Below, piece by piece: positions 12,470 to 23,245 of a stretch of 64,000 nt of DNA (positions are counted from its first letter, which is position 1; every line of letters begins with the position of its first letter). A program made the translations under genes and the position numbers. Below the pieces are notes generated by a model. The model ran no database searches, was not told the origin of the DNA, and saw only the letters and a list, made by a program, of their open reading frames with translations. Source of the stretch: Chrysemys picta bellii (lineage: Eukaryota; Chordata; Testudines; Emydidae); contig NC_088791.1 of assembly GCF_011386835.1 (NCBI RefSeq), forward strand, positions 9,920,998-9,984,997, given 5' to 3'.

Positions 12470-12625
12470 CTATCAGGCTGTAGGAGGGTCTCTCAAAGGA
12501 AGCATTAGGAGGCCCAGCCCTGGAGTCATGAAGAACTGGACAACACTAGGAAGCAAATCTTCAGTGAGCAGGGGGTGAAGGAGGCTGGGCTAGATGTGGC
12601 CTACAGCAGTAAATCTTTTCAATAT
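12470..12625 (+). mobile_element. probable CR1 LINE 3' fragment
   Basis: 'GGAGTCATGAAGAACTGGAC', 'GGGGGTGAAGGAGGC' and 'TGGGCTAGATG' follow the order seen upstream of CR1 ends; the terminal octamer is lost. Confidence 0.35.
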
Positions 12626-12708
12626 CTAATGATCCAGGGAGGTGGAAATGCTGCATTGTTTGAAGCTGCAGGATGACCTCAACAAGACAAAAACACCAAC
12701 TAATGTGT

Positions 12709-12808
12709 TTTTGTCTCTTAAAACACTGGCTGTAATAATTATTTAATACTTAGAGAATCTCAAAGTGTTTTACAAAGGTGGTTCAATGTTGTTTTCCCCA
12801 TTATACAG
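12709..12808 (-). repeat. left arm of perfect 100-bp inverted repeat (reversed MIR piece)
   Basis: Every base is the reverse complement of 13013-13112. The sequence is the 3' half of the MIR copy on the right, copied in opposite orientation. Outside the arm the match stops at once on both sides. Confidence 0.9.
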
Positions 12809-12892
12809 TGGGTTTGAGCTCACGAAAGCTTATGCCCAAATAAATTTGTTAGTCTCTAAGGTCACACAAGTACTCCTTGTTCTTTTAGCAGG
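12809..12892 (+). mobile_element. retroelement 3' tail (unclassified)
   Basis: 'GAGCTCACGAAAGCTTATGC', 'CCAAATAAATTTGTTAGTCT' and 'CTAAGGTCACACAAGTACTC' ending in a T-rich tract. I recall this tail as very abundant in turtle genomes but am not sure of its class. It forms the left side of the spacer of the inverted repeat. Confidence 0.5.
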
Positions 12893-12899
12893 GACTAGT

Positions 12900-13112
12900 T
12901 GCAGAAGCAGCCTCCCATGAGTTAGGACACCTGGCTTCTTTCACCAGCTCTTCCTCTAGCGCTGTTTGACCTTGAGCAAATCACTTAATTTTGCTGTCCT
13001 GAGTATCTCCATCTGTATAATGGGGAAAACAACATTGAACCACCTTTGTAAAACACTTTGAGATTCTCTAAGTATTAAATAATTATTACAGCCAGTGTTT
13101 TAAGAGACAAAA
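12900..13112 (+). mobile_element. MIR-type SINE
   Basis: 'CTTCTTTCACCAGCTCTTCC', 'GACCTTGAGCAAATCACTTA', 'CTGTATAATGGGGAAAACAA' and 'TTTGTAAAACACTTTGAG' give the head-less core and tail. Its last 100 bp (13013-13112) are the right arm of the inverted repeat. Confidence 0.75.
13013..13112 (+). repeat. right arm of perfect 100-bp inverted repeat
   Basis: Pairs with 12709-12808 across a 204-bp spacer. The right arm runs on into the MIR on its left (native context), so this is probably the source copy. Confidence 0.9.
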
Positions 13113-13384
13113 CAACTTTCTAAGAGGCCAGGCCCAGCCTTGGGGACCTGGGCAATGCCTATTTCAAATCCCTGATTAGAAAATATATCCAAGAGGGGCA
13201 GATTTACAAATTTTGGAATCAAATTACAAAACTTTCCCAGTGTTTGAGTAACTCTTAACAAACGTTGTTTGTGTAACATTTGCATCGGGAGTTTAAATTC
13301 AGGCATATTAGACAATCCTGCAGTGTTTTACTGCAGCAGCTTCCTGTTTTGATGATAAACTGCTCTTAATTGGTTGTTTTGTCA

Positions 13385-13640
13385 TTTGTAGAACTAGGTG
13401 GCAAATTATCCCCACCCCCCCCCGTGAAATTATTATTATTTTTAACTAAAATGACTTTTTTTTTCATTTTAGTCAAACATCTTTTTTAGAAATTTCAAGT
13501 TTTTGTCAAAAAATTAAAAAAAAAATCAGTTTTCGGCAACTGAAATTTTTCAGTTTAAAGCTGGCATTTTGGAGTTTATAAGCTTTAAATAAAATAATTT
13601 TCAGCAAAAACTGACTTTTTTTTTCCAAAAATTTCCCTTT
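13385..13640. repeat. AT-rich foldback-like repeat
   Basis: Contains runs of T and A with 'ACTAAAATGACTTTTT' facing 'TTCATTTTAGTC', and 'TTTTCAGCAAAAACTGAC' facing 'TCAGTTTTCGGCAACTGA'. Comparable to AT-rich elements at 15.0, 55.2 and 58.8 kb. A C run (13414-13424) adjoins it. Confidence 0.5.
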
Positions 13641-14639
13641 TCTATAAGTTTTGAGCAGGCTCCAGCCATTCCTTCTGGAGCGCTGTGGGTTTGGAATTGT
13701 GTGGACATCTTTGTCTTCCAGAGTAACTTTCTATTCCCCGGTAATGCTGCAGTGCAGGCAATCACTGTAGGAATTTTTGTGACTAAGGGGCTTCCCTTTT
13801 GCTGGCCCATCCCAGCACTTGTGCACCTCTCACAGCGACGCCAGGCAGTTCCCGCAGGAAGAGAGGAGAAATCACCAGTCCCTCTCCACAGGGAGCAGGG
13901 GAAGCAAAGGATATATCTGATCTGGTTCAGAGGGCTTCACAAGCATTCCGCATTTTGACCTACTGAGCATTTTTTGCATGACACAAATAATTAAAGAGAT
14001 CTTTAGCTGCCACTCGTTCCATGTGAAGAGACAAAAAACTCTTTCGCTTGAAGTCACCATGGCTCAATCGCTGTTAGGCCGCCGCTGCCCGCGCACACAT
14101 TACCCACTTCATTCATATTAAAGACCTACTCAGATCCCAAGCTGTACGGAACTCTGACAACAGAAACGTCTCACCCGAAAATAACAATGGAGAAGGAAGA
14201 ACTGTTTGTTTAAAATTTTGATCCTGGCAATGACTGCCGCGATTAGAGGGTAAAATCCTCGTCACCAACACAGACCCCATCGATTGGGCTCTGCCTGGAT
14301 CACTGTGTCTTCGGCTACTTAAAATAAAGACGCCGTGATAGTCCTGACCAGTTTGCTGACCCACTGGCTATGCCTTTGCTCCCCACCATAGTTTTCCACA
14401 AAGCCTCCTGCATGCTGCTGCAGAGGAGTGAGTGATCTGCTTTGCATAAGGGCTACTGTGATTCTGCTCCCTGTCAGACCTCACGTACTCAGGCAATGTG
14501 TCGGGAGAATTCCCCTTAGCAATACACTGGTTTTTACTCTCCCTTCTGAATGCAACAACTTTCTGCTAAGATCATGCAGGGTCCTTTCCCCCACTCCCTG
14601 TCTTCACCATCCTTCTTCCAATCCCTCACCACTGCTCTA
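13641..14639. other. no gene recognised; possible conserved noncoding stretch
   Basis: 13950-14370 has no visible repeat and contains 'AATAATTAAAGAGATC' and similar regulatory-looking words. This is inference only; no coding signature. Confidence 0.35.
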
Positions 14640-14738
14640 CCATTTTTGCCGCCCCAAGAATGGACGGAATGCCGCCCCATAGCATGTGCCTCCCCAGGCA
14701 TGTGCGTCCTCCGCTGGGGCCTGGAGCCGGCCCTGCTG
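14640..14738. mobile_element. hAT-type element, one end only
   Basis: Ends at 14738 with 'GCCTGGAGCCGGCCCTG', the complement of a CAGGGCCGGCTCC terminus, preceded by 'TTTTTGCCGCCCCAAG'. The same kind of terminus bounds the complete copy at 63139-63536. No opposite end was found. Confidence 0.55.
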
Positions 14739-14949
14739 CTGAGCTGCAAGAAGGCAGCTTCTGATATCTCAAAGGGTTAGTTAAGAGGCCTCTGTTCTTC
14801 ACCTGTGCCTCTGAAATTCCAGACAGGCAGAGCTGCGGGGTTTGTTGCCAGCAGAACAAATGAAAGGGGGATGGAGGTGGCGAGAGAAAGAGAAAAGGAA
14901 AAAAAAGATTATTTGAAGGATCTAAACAACAAGAGATCAGCAAGAACCT

Positions 14950-15495
14950 GGATAATCCAGTGGTTTGGGTGCTAGCCCAGGACTTGGAGGTAGGTAGAGC
15001 TGGTGGAAATACTTTCGAAGCAACTTTTTTGAAGGTGGAATATCCTTTTTTTCCATTAAAAAATACTATTTCATCAAAACCAAAATGTTTCACAGAAACA
15101 TAACCCTGATCTGGAGCAGTGGTCTCCCACCTCCCAAGCAAGTACCCTAGCCCCCAGGCTTTCTTGCCATCTCTCCTATTGGAGCTGTTCCACTTTGTAT
15201 TTATAATTAACTATTTATTGGGCCTATAAGAGAGACTGACTCTATAACCAGTGACTAGTGTATTCACTGGGGATGTCCAAATCAGCGACTTAAGCCTGTA
15301 TCTCCTACATCCCACCTGAGTGCCGTAACCACCAGGCTAGTGGCAGTCTGGGGTGGGCAAGTCTCTCATTCCCCCCGCCTCCCGCCCCAAACAAACTGAA
15401 AAGGTCTCATTGTCATTTTGATGCAGAAGGAAAACAAATTTCCAAACCTTGAATTTTTTGCAAAACGGAATTGTTTTTTCCCAGCCAGCCCTATT
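14950..15495. mobile_element. AT-rich foldback element interrupted by tRNA-SINE pieces
   Basis: An 'AGAGCTGGTGGAAATAC' start near 14996 and a 'CCCAGCCAGCCCT' end near 15492 are complementary-type ends; inside are 'TTTTTTCCATTAAAAAA' and 'CAAATTTCCAAACC'. Between them, 15110-15170 and 15265-15345 carry reversed tRNA-like SINE heads ('GAGTGCCGTAACCACCAG'), and 14950-14995 carries a forward one ('ATCCAGTGGTTTGGGTGC'). Confidence 0.5.
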
Positions 15496-15660
15496 CAGAA
15501 GACCTAGGGTCAATTTGTTGCTCCACCACAGACCTCCTGGGTGACACTTGGGCTCTGTGCCTCAGGTTTCCCTCTGTAAAATATGGATAATACCTCCATC
15601 ACAAAGGTGTTGGGAGGACAAATACATTAATGATCCTGGGATGCTCAGGAATTTTGGTAA
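15496..15660 (+). mobile_element. MIR-type SINE
   Basis: 'TTTGTTGCTCCACCACAGAC', 'GGGCTCTGTGCCTCAGGTTT' and 'GTAAAATATGGATAATACCT' in MIR order. Confidence 0.7.
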
Positions 15661-17689
15661 AGGGGGCCAGATAAGTACCATAGATACACAGAAATCAGGG
15701 AGACAAAACTCCCCACTGGAAGTTTTTCCTTTGTCAATAATGAGGCCCAGGGAGGGAGAGACATTGCTTAGGGTGGCATTAGGACATATGGGATAAAGTT
15801 GAGCAGAGGGTAACAAAGGCTGAATCCCATACATTTCCGAGCACTGAGAGCCATCAGCCCGCAGCCTAGTCTCCCAAAGGAAGCGGGGAATGCACCTCAT
15901 TGCTTGGGACTGGGGCACGTGCTGAAGGGGCGATCCTTTGCTGATGGGGAGGCTGGATTCGTTATGATCTTCTCTACACATGTATCCTCCATCACTGCAG
16001 GACACAACCTTGGAGCGGGGGGACCATTCCAGAACTTGGACCTATTTGCAGAATAGGATTTATTGGGAAACCAGCTCACGAGGAAGACAAAGGCACAAAG
16101 GCCTCTGGGAAGGACCGTCCTTGTACAGTTACATTACGGAGGAGGTCAAGGGGACCAGCCTTATTACGGTCCACTCTCTGCGGTACTGAGGAAGGTCACC
16201 CCAGGGCAGCAGAGAAACGACTCTTTCCAAAGAGCTACTCCACCCGATAGCAGAAGGATATTCCACCTTCAACCCAATGTCTGCCTAATAGGGCCAGAGG
16301 GGATGTCAGAGAGAAAGATAATGAAGGAGGAATTCGGCATCAGTATCCAAAGAGCACAACACATGCTGAAGAATCCTAAAAACACAGACAATGGCCTCAT
16401 GGGAAGAAAGAAAGCCACGGCCGGGGTCATCCTCAACAATTAGATGTGGTCCTGGGGAACCAGGAGCTGGGAAGAGAGAACAGTCTTAAATGGGATGCAT
16501 GTGTTAGGGGCTGTCTATTAGACTCCTTACCCCCGGCTATATTCTCTTTGCTCTCCTTGTGCTTGTGCTGAATTTACTCCCAATGAAATAATTCAGGGGA
16601 TATGGTCTCCTGGCATGGTTTCGGAAGGTCGTACAGAATTCTTGCAGTACTTCCATGCCTGCTGTTTAATTTCAGGATGCAGAGCGATCATTAGGAGGAA
16701 CCTTTGCTCCCGCAAGACACTATAATAGCGGCTTTCATCTCAAGTGCTTTGGAATGACAAATAAACAGCACCACCGATATGCAGCCACCTCGTAAGAGAT
16801 GATGGCAGCACAACACGGAGAGACAAGCCAACACTCTTACACAAAGTGCCATGGGGTCTCTCGTGCCTATGAAAAGTAGGCAGGGCGTGGGACGTTTAAC
16901 ATGTATGAAGATCTTAATGTGCGTGGCATCTTCTGATGTCTCCACCTGACTGACAGCAGTGGCCATGGTACAGATGAGTTCAAGTCAGACATGTTTTAAA
17001 GCCACACACACACGTTTTGGCAGACACAAGTAACCAGTGCAGGATTATTGTTAGTTGAGATGGGTCCGAACCACAATGCTGAGGTCCACAAGTTCGAGTG
17101 GCTGTAGGGCATATTGAGATCCAGTGGTCCAGCTCAGAACCATCCCTGACCCTTACACCCGTCTGATCTCTTACAGATTTAACTAGCTATTTACACTGCG
17201 CATATCATCACCGTGCCTTCACCAAGTAGAAGAGCACTCCACAGCTCCAAAACACCTGGTGATACCCTCCCCATCCTTGTTCATGCCATCCGGCCTGTTA
17301 CACCACTGGCACTGCTCACCAGCTCACATTGGCTCTAACATGCGAGGGGACAGGAAGATAGCATGACCAGGCCAGTCTGAGTGAAGGCAGCTAGCAATGG
17401 ACCTGATAACAGCAAGGTGAGAGGCAGGGACATGAACACTGAGGACAAAGGGAAAACTAAGTCAGTCCTGCGAATAGCCTGGAGTCGCACTGGTACATTC
17501 CATGGTGAATTTGGCCTCAATGATTGGTGCCTTGGCCCATTTTCCATGGCTTCAGGCATTGGGAGGCAGATTGGTTAGCAGGTAGACCAGTAAATATACA
17601 GAAACCCCCAAAAAGATTTTTGGAATGGATGTAAACCCTCATGCTTCAGGCCCCAGGCCAACCTCTAACTGAAGGGGTCAGGAGGAAAA
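15661..17689. other. no gene established; one 126-codon orphan frame
   Basis: A plus-strand frame at 16063-16443 encodes a basic 126-residue peptide, but it shows no domain I know, no upstream coding continuity and no codon periodicity I could verify by eye. I treat it as chance. No transposon ends were seen between 15700 and 17690. Confidence 0.4.
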
Positions 17690-17838
17690 GCTTTCCTTGG
17701 GGCAAGTTATCCCATAAGTACTTGCTGCAAGGTGTCCTGTATTATCTTGCTCTGAAGCAGCTCATGCTGGCCACTGTTAGAGACCGAATCAGATGGACCA
17801 CTGGGCTGATCCAGTCTGGCCATACCTATGTTTAGATA
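17690..17838 (+). mobile_element. CR1 LINE 3' end
   Basis: 'GGCAAGTTATCCCATAAGTA', 'CATGCTGGCCACTGTTAGAG' and 'CAGATGGACCACTGGGCTGA' with 'GCCATACCTATGTTTA' are a plus-strand CR1 3' end of the older subfamily (compare 7.3 and 22.5 kb, reversed). Confidence 0.75.
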
Positions 17839-18316
17839 CCTCGGCAATTATTTCGCACACTGAACTGCTCAGGCATGGCTTGGACATGGGTATTTTGGTT
17901 AGGAAGATCAGAGGGAGAGAGAAAGCTGGAAGCTGACACTTTTACATACACCGCATTCTAATTGGGGTCAAGGGATGCAACAGTTCGGTAGCAGCAAGTT
18001 ATTTTCTGCATCACTGGCCTGTCAAAATATGTTTCTACCCAGATATAAGTAGGGGAGAGGGAGAGACTCCGGAAACAGCTGCCTGACAAGTCTGCTCTAG
18101 AAAACGTGGAACATCTGACAGCTGTCAATCTGGGCCAGGCCAGCTAGACGATTCGCACCATGGATCCAGGTGCCTGAGAAGGAAGAGGAGCTAGGAGTCA
18201 TAAAGGGCTGGGGCATTGGCATGATTAACCTATCACAACGGAGAGGGGAAGGGAGGCACGTAGGAGGCTGAAATAGAACTGTCCCAAAAAAACAGTACTC
18301 TGGTTATCTCAGGCCT
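17839..18316. other. no feature recognised
   Basis: Unique-looking sequence without gene or repeat signals. Confidence 0.5.
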
Positions 18317-18700
18317 GCACAGACTCATAGACTCATAGACTCATAGACTTTAAGGTCAGAAGGGACCATCATGATCATCTGGTCTGACCCCCTGCATGCT
18401 GCAGGCCATAAAACCGTCCCTACCCCTTCCCTGGACTCTGCTGTTGAAGTCCCCAATCCTGTTTTTAGTGACTTCAATCGGCAGAGACCCTCCTGCTAGA
18501 GATCCCTGCCCCATGCTGCGGAGGAAGGCGAAAAACCTCCAGAGGCTCAGCCAATCTGCCCTGGATGAAAATTCCTTCCCGACCCTAAATATGGCGATCA
18601 GTTAGACCCCGAGCATATAGGCAAGAGTCTCCAGCCCGACCCCTGTTAGCCATTATACTATTTACCTACCATTGCTTGGCTTTCCTTGACTACTATGTTT
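18317..18700 (-). mobile_element. young-looking CR1 LINE 3' end
   Basis: Begins on the plus strand with about three TCATAGAC units, the tandem octamer terminus of CR1, then 'AGGTCAGAAGGGACCATCAT'. The next ~350 bp are nearly identical to 34680-35035, ending at 'CTACTATGTTTTACCA', just where the longer copy enters coding sequence. It is 5' truncated in the 3' untranslated region. Confidence 0.9.
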
Positions 18701-20649
18701 TACCAGCAATTTGATCCTCCTGTTTCTGCCTCTGAAATTTCATTTACTTATCTTTATCCCTGATCTCTAGGGACGCCAATGGTCAGCAGTAACCCCACTG
18801 AAGTCACTGGAGTGACCCCATTACAAAACCAGTTCAGATGAGAGGAGAATCAGTGCCTAGAGGCATACACAATTCCATCTGAGCTAATGTCAACATTTGC
18901 CCAATCCCACAAACTGAGACCCTTCCCACTCAGCCCCCTCCCCCCCCCCCCTTAGAAAAAGCCTGGACAAACAGGCTTGGCAGTGCTTCCTGAAAAGCCA
19001 CAAACTCATGAACCAGCTGATGGAGGGGTATGATCCAGAGCTCTCTGCTATGAAGGCCCTGACTCTAGATGAACATATCTAGGGACTGCCTTAGCACCCC
19101 CTCCTGATTTTACTGCCAGGGTAAAAGAATAGGAGAGAGGAGAACTCCGAGATAGGCATGTGTCATACTACAAAGGACTTATGTATACAGTATATCTATT
19201 GTTATGCTGGAAGATGTGAACAGCTGCCCCTCAGGTCACAGACCTGGTTAAAGCTGATGGATGTACTAAGCACTCTGCATTCAGGCTAAACAGAAGGAGA
19301 AATTAAGTGTCTCTTTGTGTAGTGAGAGCTGAAACTATAGAAGCCATCACCCAAAGTACTGGCCAGCATGGCAAGGTCTGAGCAGAAGCTAAGCCATGTA
19401 GGCTAAGGGGTTTCCCTATGGACTGATTGCAACAGATTAATGCCTCAGACCCTGCATTAATGTGCGTCTGGGTGGGTGTCAGAGAGACCGAAAGCAAGCA
19501 GAAAGAGGCAAAACACAAGCAGAAAGCCAGGAGAGAGCAAGAGAAGCAGTGGGGAATGTGGCCATGGGAGGAAGCTGAAAGAGAGTTTTTTGGGGGCACA
19601 AAACTTGCAGGAAAGGCAGCCTTGGCTTTCTGAACAAGGGAACTGCCTCCTTTTTGTTCCTCCTGTTTCCAGGGAAACTGGACTGTGTGTCCATCCTTTG
19701 CAAATAAATAGGACAGCCCCAAAGAAATACCTGACGTGTATCCTCAGTTTCTCCTCCTAGCGGAAACAACCCAGAAAGACCCCAAATATTGGCTATGCAA
19801 AGGGGCAGCTATATACAAGCAAGAGGTTAATGGCAAAGAATATAATTTAACATGAGATGAAGCCAATAGAAACACTCCCAGCCTGGGGCTATCCCCTTTT
19901 CTCATTCAAGCGAAGTTAGCGCTGGGGAAAGGTGCAGGAGGGATGGCTTCAGGGACTGACACTTGTGTATCCACAGCCCACGTACAGCACAGACAACAAC
20001 AGCGGAAGCTCTCCCCACACTGCCAAAATGCCTCAAATCTGACCCAGAGCCACCACCTCTAGGGAAAAGAGGGTCCAACCACTCTAGGACCCATTCAGTG
20101 CCTGCCCTCTCTGCTGAGACTGTCCATAAAGAGAGACCCAAAACTAGTGCCCCTTTTTGCTTAGCCTGCCTGCTCTCCCCAGCCTCCTGCCTACACTGAA
20201 TTGCACTGAGCGAGGTGCTCAACCAGAAGATAATCCCGTGCGTAGCACTGTGCATGCAGAGATGCCCCCTACACACAGCTCCCCATAAGCCTCCTTGCCT
20301 CATATGAACCCCCTTTAATAGAATTAAGTGTAAATGCGGATCTCCAGATGGATTATCAATGTAAAACAGCAGCACAAGAGCAGGCAACTTGCACCAGGAG
20401 TCCGAGCCAGGGCTTTCCGTTGGCAAACAGCTTTCAATTAACTCAACGCGGAGGCTGGGGAGGAAGCACTGACACCATAGGACCCCAGATGAAGACCCAG
20501 AGACATCATGCTAAGATGTTTCTCACCTACTTGGACTCTCTGAGCTTGATGGCCCCTTCACCGCCACCGCACAGCCTGGAAGCGGGGTTCTATGGGAGAG
20601 AAGTCTCTTCTGATTTGTATGGAGGTAGCAGCTGACCAAAATCATCCAA
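18701..20649. other. no gene recognised
   Basis: Includes a foldback half near 18780-18865 ('AGTCACTGGAGTGACCCC'), a C run at 18938-18953 and a purine-rich stretch at 19480-19580 that supports overlapping chance frames (139 codons minus, 94 plus). The 174-codon minus frame at 19902-20426 has no domain. Confidence 0.5.
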
Positions 20650-20885
20650 GCATTGGGATAGGAGCCAGACAAGCAGTGACAGACGGTCCCTGCCTGAAGA
20701 GTTTATAATGTAAATAGACAAGGCAAAGGGTGGGGAAAGACAATATAACCCCCCGTGGAGAAACGAGGCAGAGAGAGATGAAGTGATTTGTCCACGTTCA
20801 CCGTGTAGGTCAGCGGCCGGGCTGGGAATTGAATGCTGCAAACTGAGGCTGGCTGATGAGTTGTGGCTAGTCCGTTCCTCTCTCT
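20650..20885 (-). mobile_element. MIR-type SINE, reversed, near full length
   Basis: Tail complement first ('GACAGACGGTCCCTGCCTGA', 'AGAGTTTATAATGTAAATAG'), then core complement ('GAGAAACGAGGCAGAGAGAG', 'TGATTTGTCCACGTTCACC') and a decayed head ('GGGAATTGAATGC'). Confidence 0.65.
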
Positions 20886-22214
20886 CCTCCCCCGCACTTC
20901 TCATTCTGCTGATTTCTGTAGCAGGTTAGCAGTGACAGGGTTTAGATCTGGAGGCGAGGGGAAATCACAGGCCATTCGGCTCTGGCTGAAGGTTCAGAGG
21001 CCAGGAAACTAGGATGACCTGGAGAAGCCAATTAAAACAGAACAGGGAAAGAGGGAAGAGAGCTGGAAGGCAGGGGGTGAAGCAATGGCGAGGAAGAGGG
21101 AAACAGGAGGGGATTGACCAGAATGGGGTGCGGGAGGATGAAATGAGGGGAGGGAAGACCTGTGACAGCTGATGGAGGGGGAGAAGGATGTTAGCAAACA
21201 GATGGTGCAGGGGGAAAGGTGGAGGGTTTGGATTCTCTTCCCATCCCTGGTTGTATCCCGTTGCTTTCTCGTGTTCGCGTGTGATAGGTTCATAGAGGGA
21301 TTCCACAGGGGGGATTTTTGTCAGCTCGTGCATGAGAGTTCGTGTACAGTGGTACAGCATGGGCCTGGCTGTCTTAGCGATGTGAGCAGCAGCCGCAGGG
21401 CTGGGGAGAGTCCAAGAGCTAGAAGCTGCAGACTGTATGCTTTGAGTCTGTCTTCCCTAGGGGCCTAAGGTTTCATGTGCTACAGCCATGCTCCCCTGCA
21501 GGTAGCTCTCTCTGCAGGATCTAATGCGCAATGGTTAGACGGAGCGGCTTGGAAGTGGATGAGAATTTTGAGCAAACCTAGGGGGTAACGAAATGTCATG
21601 TGATAGCATGGCAACACGTTTCCACCCAAAGCTCCTCCTGTCCCATATAAGAAATAAGGCAGCCCAGGCCCTGAAGCAAAGGAGGCGGAGCATGAGACTT
21701 CTAGGTGACAGGCTAAGGGAGAGGTTAATCATAGCTGTGAACTGCGTCCATGCCAGTCGGGAGTACTGGAAATGGAAAGGCTCTTCCTGGAGCAAGCTTC
21801 ATTGGCAATGGACACTGCCAACCTGCTGGCACAGCTCTCTTCTTCCTCCTGCCTCCTACAGTACTTACCTAGCAAAGGAGGCCACAGCCAATCTGAATAA
21901 GAAAAAACATCTGCTACTACACTAGCTAAAGTGGGAATTACAAAGGATTTTGACCCTCATGCTCCAAGGCATTAACTGATCCCAAACTAGAGTCAGGAAG
22001 AAAATCTGCCCCCACAGCATCACTTCTCCCTCAGTGCAGTACTGTACAGCTATGACAAGTTTTTTGTTTTCTCCTATATAGGTCATTGTCTCCAGAAACA
22101 GAGATGGACCATTGTTCTCTTCTGGTTTGGCAAGTCCTCTATTTCTGTGAAATGAGCCAGCCCATGAAATCTGACAGCAGTAATTTTGTTTCATGGGAAG
22201 CAGGCGTCTTGAGG
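20886..22214. other. no feature recognised
   Basis: 21030-21230 is strongly purine-rich on the plus strand, giving pyrimidine-rich open frames on the minus strand (131 and 94 codons) that I reject. Confidence 0.5.
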
Positions 22215-22520
22215 TTGATGTATTAATGCTTGTCTGGTGGTGCTGAGACCATAATGTAATGGCATGTAGAGCTCTATGGGGCATCATGTAGCACTGTGAT
22301 ACGGATGTCCCAGGGTATGTTGTCAGGTAGTGCTACGTAATGACTACATTCTGTTGGCATACAGATTGGCTTAGCGCTACCGTGGATGTGTCCTGTTGGC
22401 ATGTATCGTCACATAGTGTTGTGTCATGAAGGTTCCATTGGGACATGTTATATTGTGTCATGGATGTTCAGCAGACCGTGTTCTATAGAACTACATCATG
22501 GATGTTCCATAGGCACACAT
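22215..22520. repeat. degenerate ~40-bp minisatellite, left part
   Basis: Recurring words 'GTGTCATGGATGTTC', 'CATGAAGGTTCCATTGGGAC', 'CATCATGGATGTTCCATAGG' and 'CTGTTGGCATGTAT' at roughly 35-45 bp intervals. Units are diverged. The array resumes after the CR1 at 23116. Confidence 0.6.
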
Positions 22521-23115
22521 AACACAGGAACATAGAAACCGCCATCATGGATCAGGCCCATGGTCCATTTAGCCCAGTACCTGTTTCTGACTGTGCCAGG
22601 CAATAGGTGTTTTAAAGGAAGGTGCAAGAAACCCTGCACTTGGCAGATGCGAGATAATCTGCCCCTCTCCCACATTAGGTCTCCCCCAATCCATAACAGA
22701 GATTACTTTAAACCCTGAAGCGTGAGGTTTAATTTCTCTTCCAAAATTTGTTAGTATTAACTATTCTAACTCTGAATATTCTTATCCATAGAAATGTCCA
22801 ATCCCTTTTTGAATCTTACCAAGTTCTTGGCCTCAATGATTTCTTGTGATAGCGAGTTCCACAGCCTAATTAAACACTGTGTGAAAAAATATTTCCTTTT
22901 ATCAGTTTGCTATTTCCCAACTTTTAATTTAGTTTACTGTCCCCTTGTTCTTGTGTTGTTATCAGACAGAGAGAACAGAAACTCCCGACCTACTTTCTTG
23001 ATACCATTCATTCATTATATTCTTTTATGATGTTCGCTCTGGTTCGCTTCCTTTCTACAGTAAACAATCCCCATCTTTTCAATCTCTCTTAGTCTCTGAA
23101 CTCCCTCTAATTCTG
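22521..23115 (-). mobile_element. older CR1 LINE, 3' part
   Basis: Starts 'GGAACATAGAAACCGCCATC' (complement of the CR1 end), then 'GGTCCATTTAGCCCAGTACC', 'AGCGAGTTCCACAGCCTAAT', 'AAAAAATATTTCCTTTTATC' and 'CAATCTCTCTTAGTCTCTGA', the complement of the carboxyl-terminal coding part of CR1 ORF2. Reading frame is broken by many changes. It lies inside the minisatellite. Confidence 0.8.
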
Positions 23116-23245
23116 CACGCAGAACTACATTGTACATGTGCCTGGGATATTCTGTCAGAAGACCCCATCCCATAAGAATACATCCTGGATGTTCCATTGG
23201 TCCATGTTCTGTTGTGTCAACGGTGTTCTCTCGGAAGGCCCCATC
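23116..23245. repeat. degenerate ~40-bp minisatellite, right part
   Basis: 'GAACTACATTGTACATGTGC', 'CATCCTGGATGTTCCATTGG' and 'CATGTTCTGTTGTGTCAACG' repeat the words seen left of the CR1. Confidence 0.6.

Noticed and set aside
13385..13640. Scaffold or origin-like AT-rich region
   Set aside because: Its inverted A/T runs match other AT-rich foldback repeats in the window, which is a sufficient explanation.
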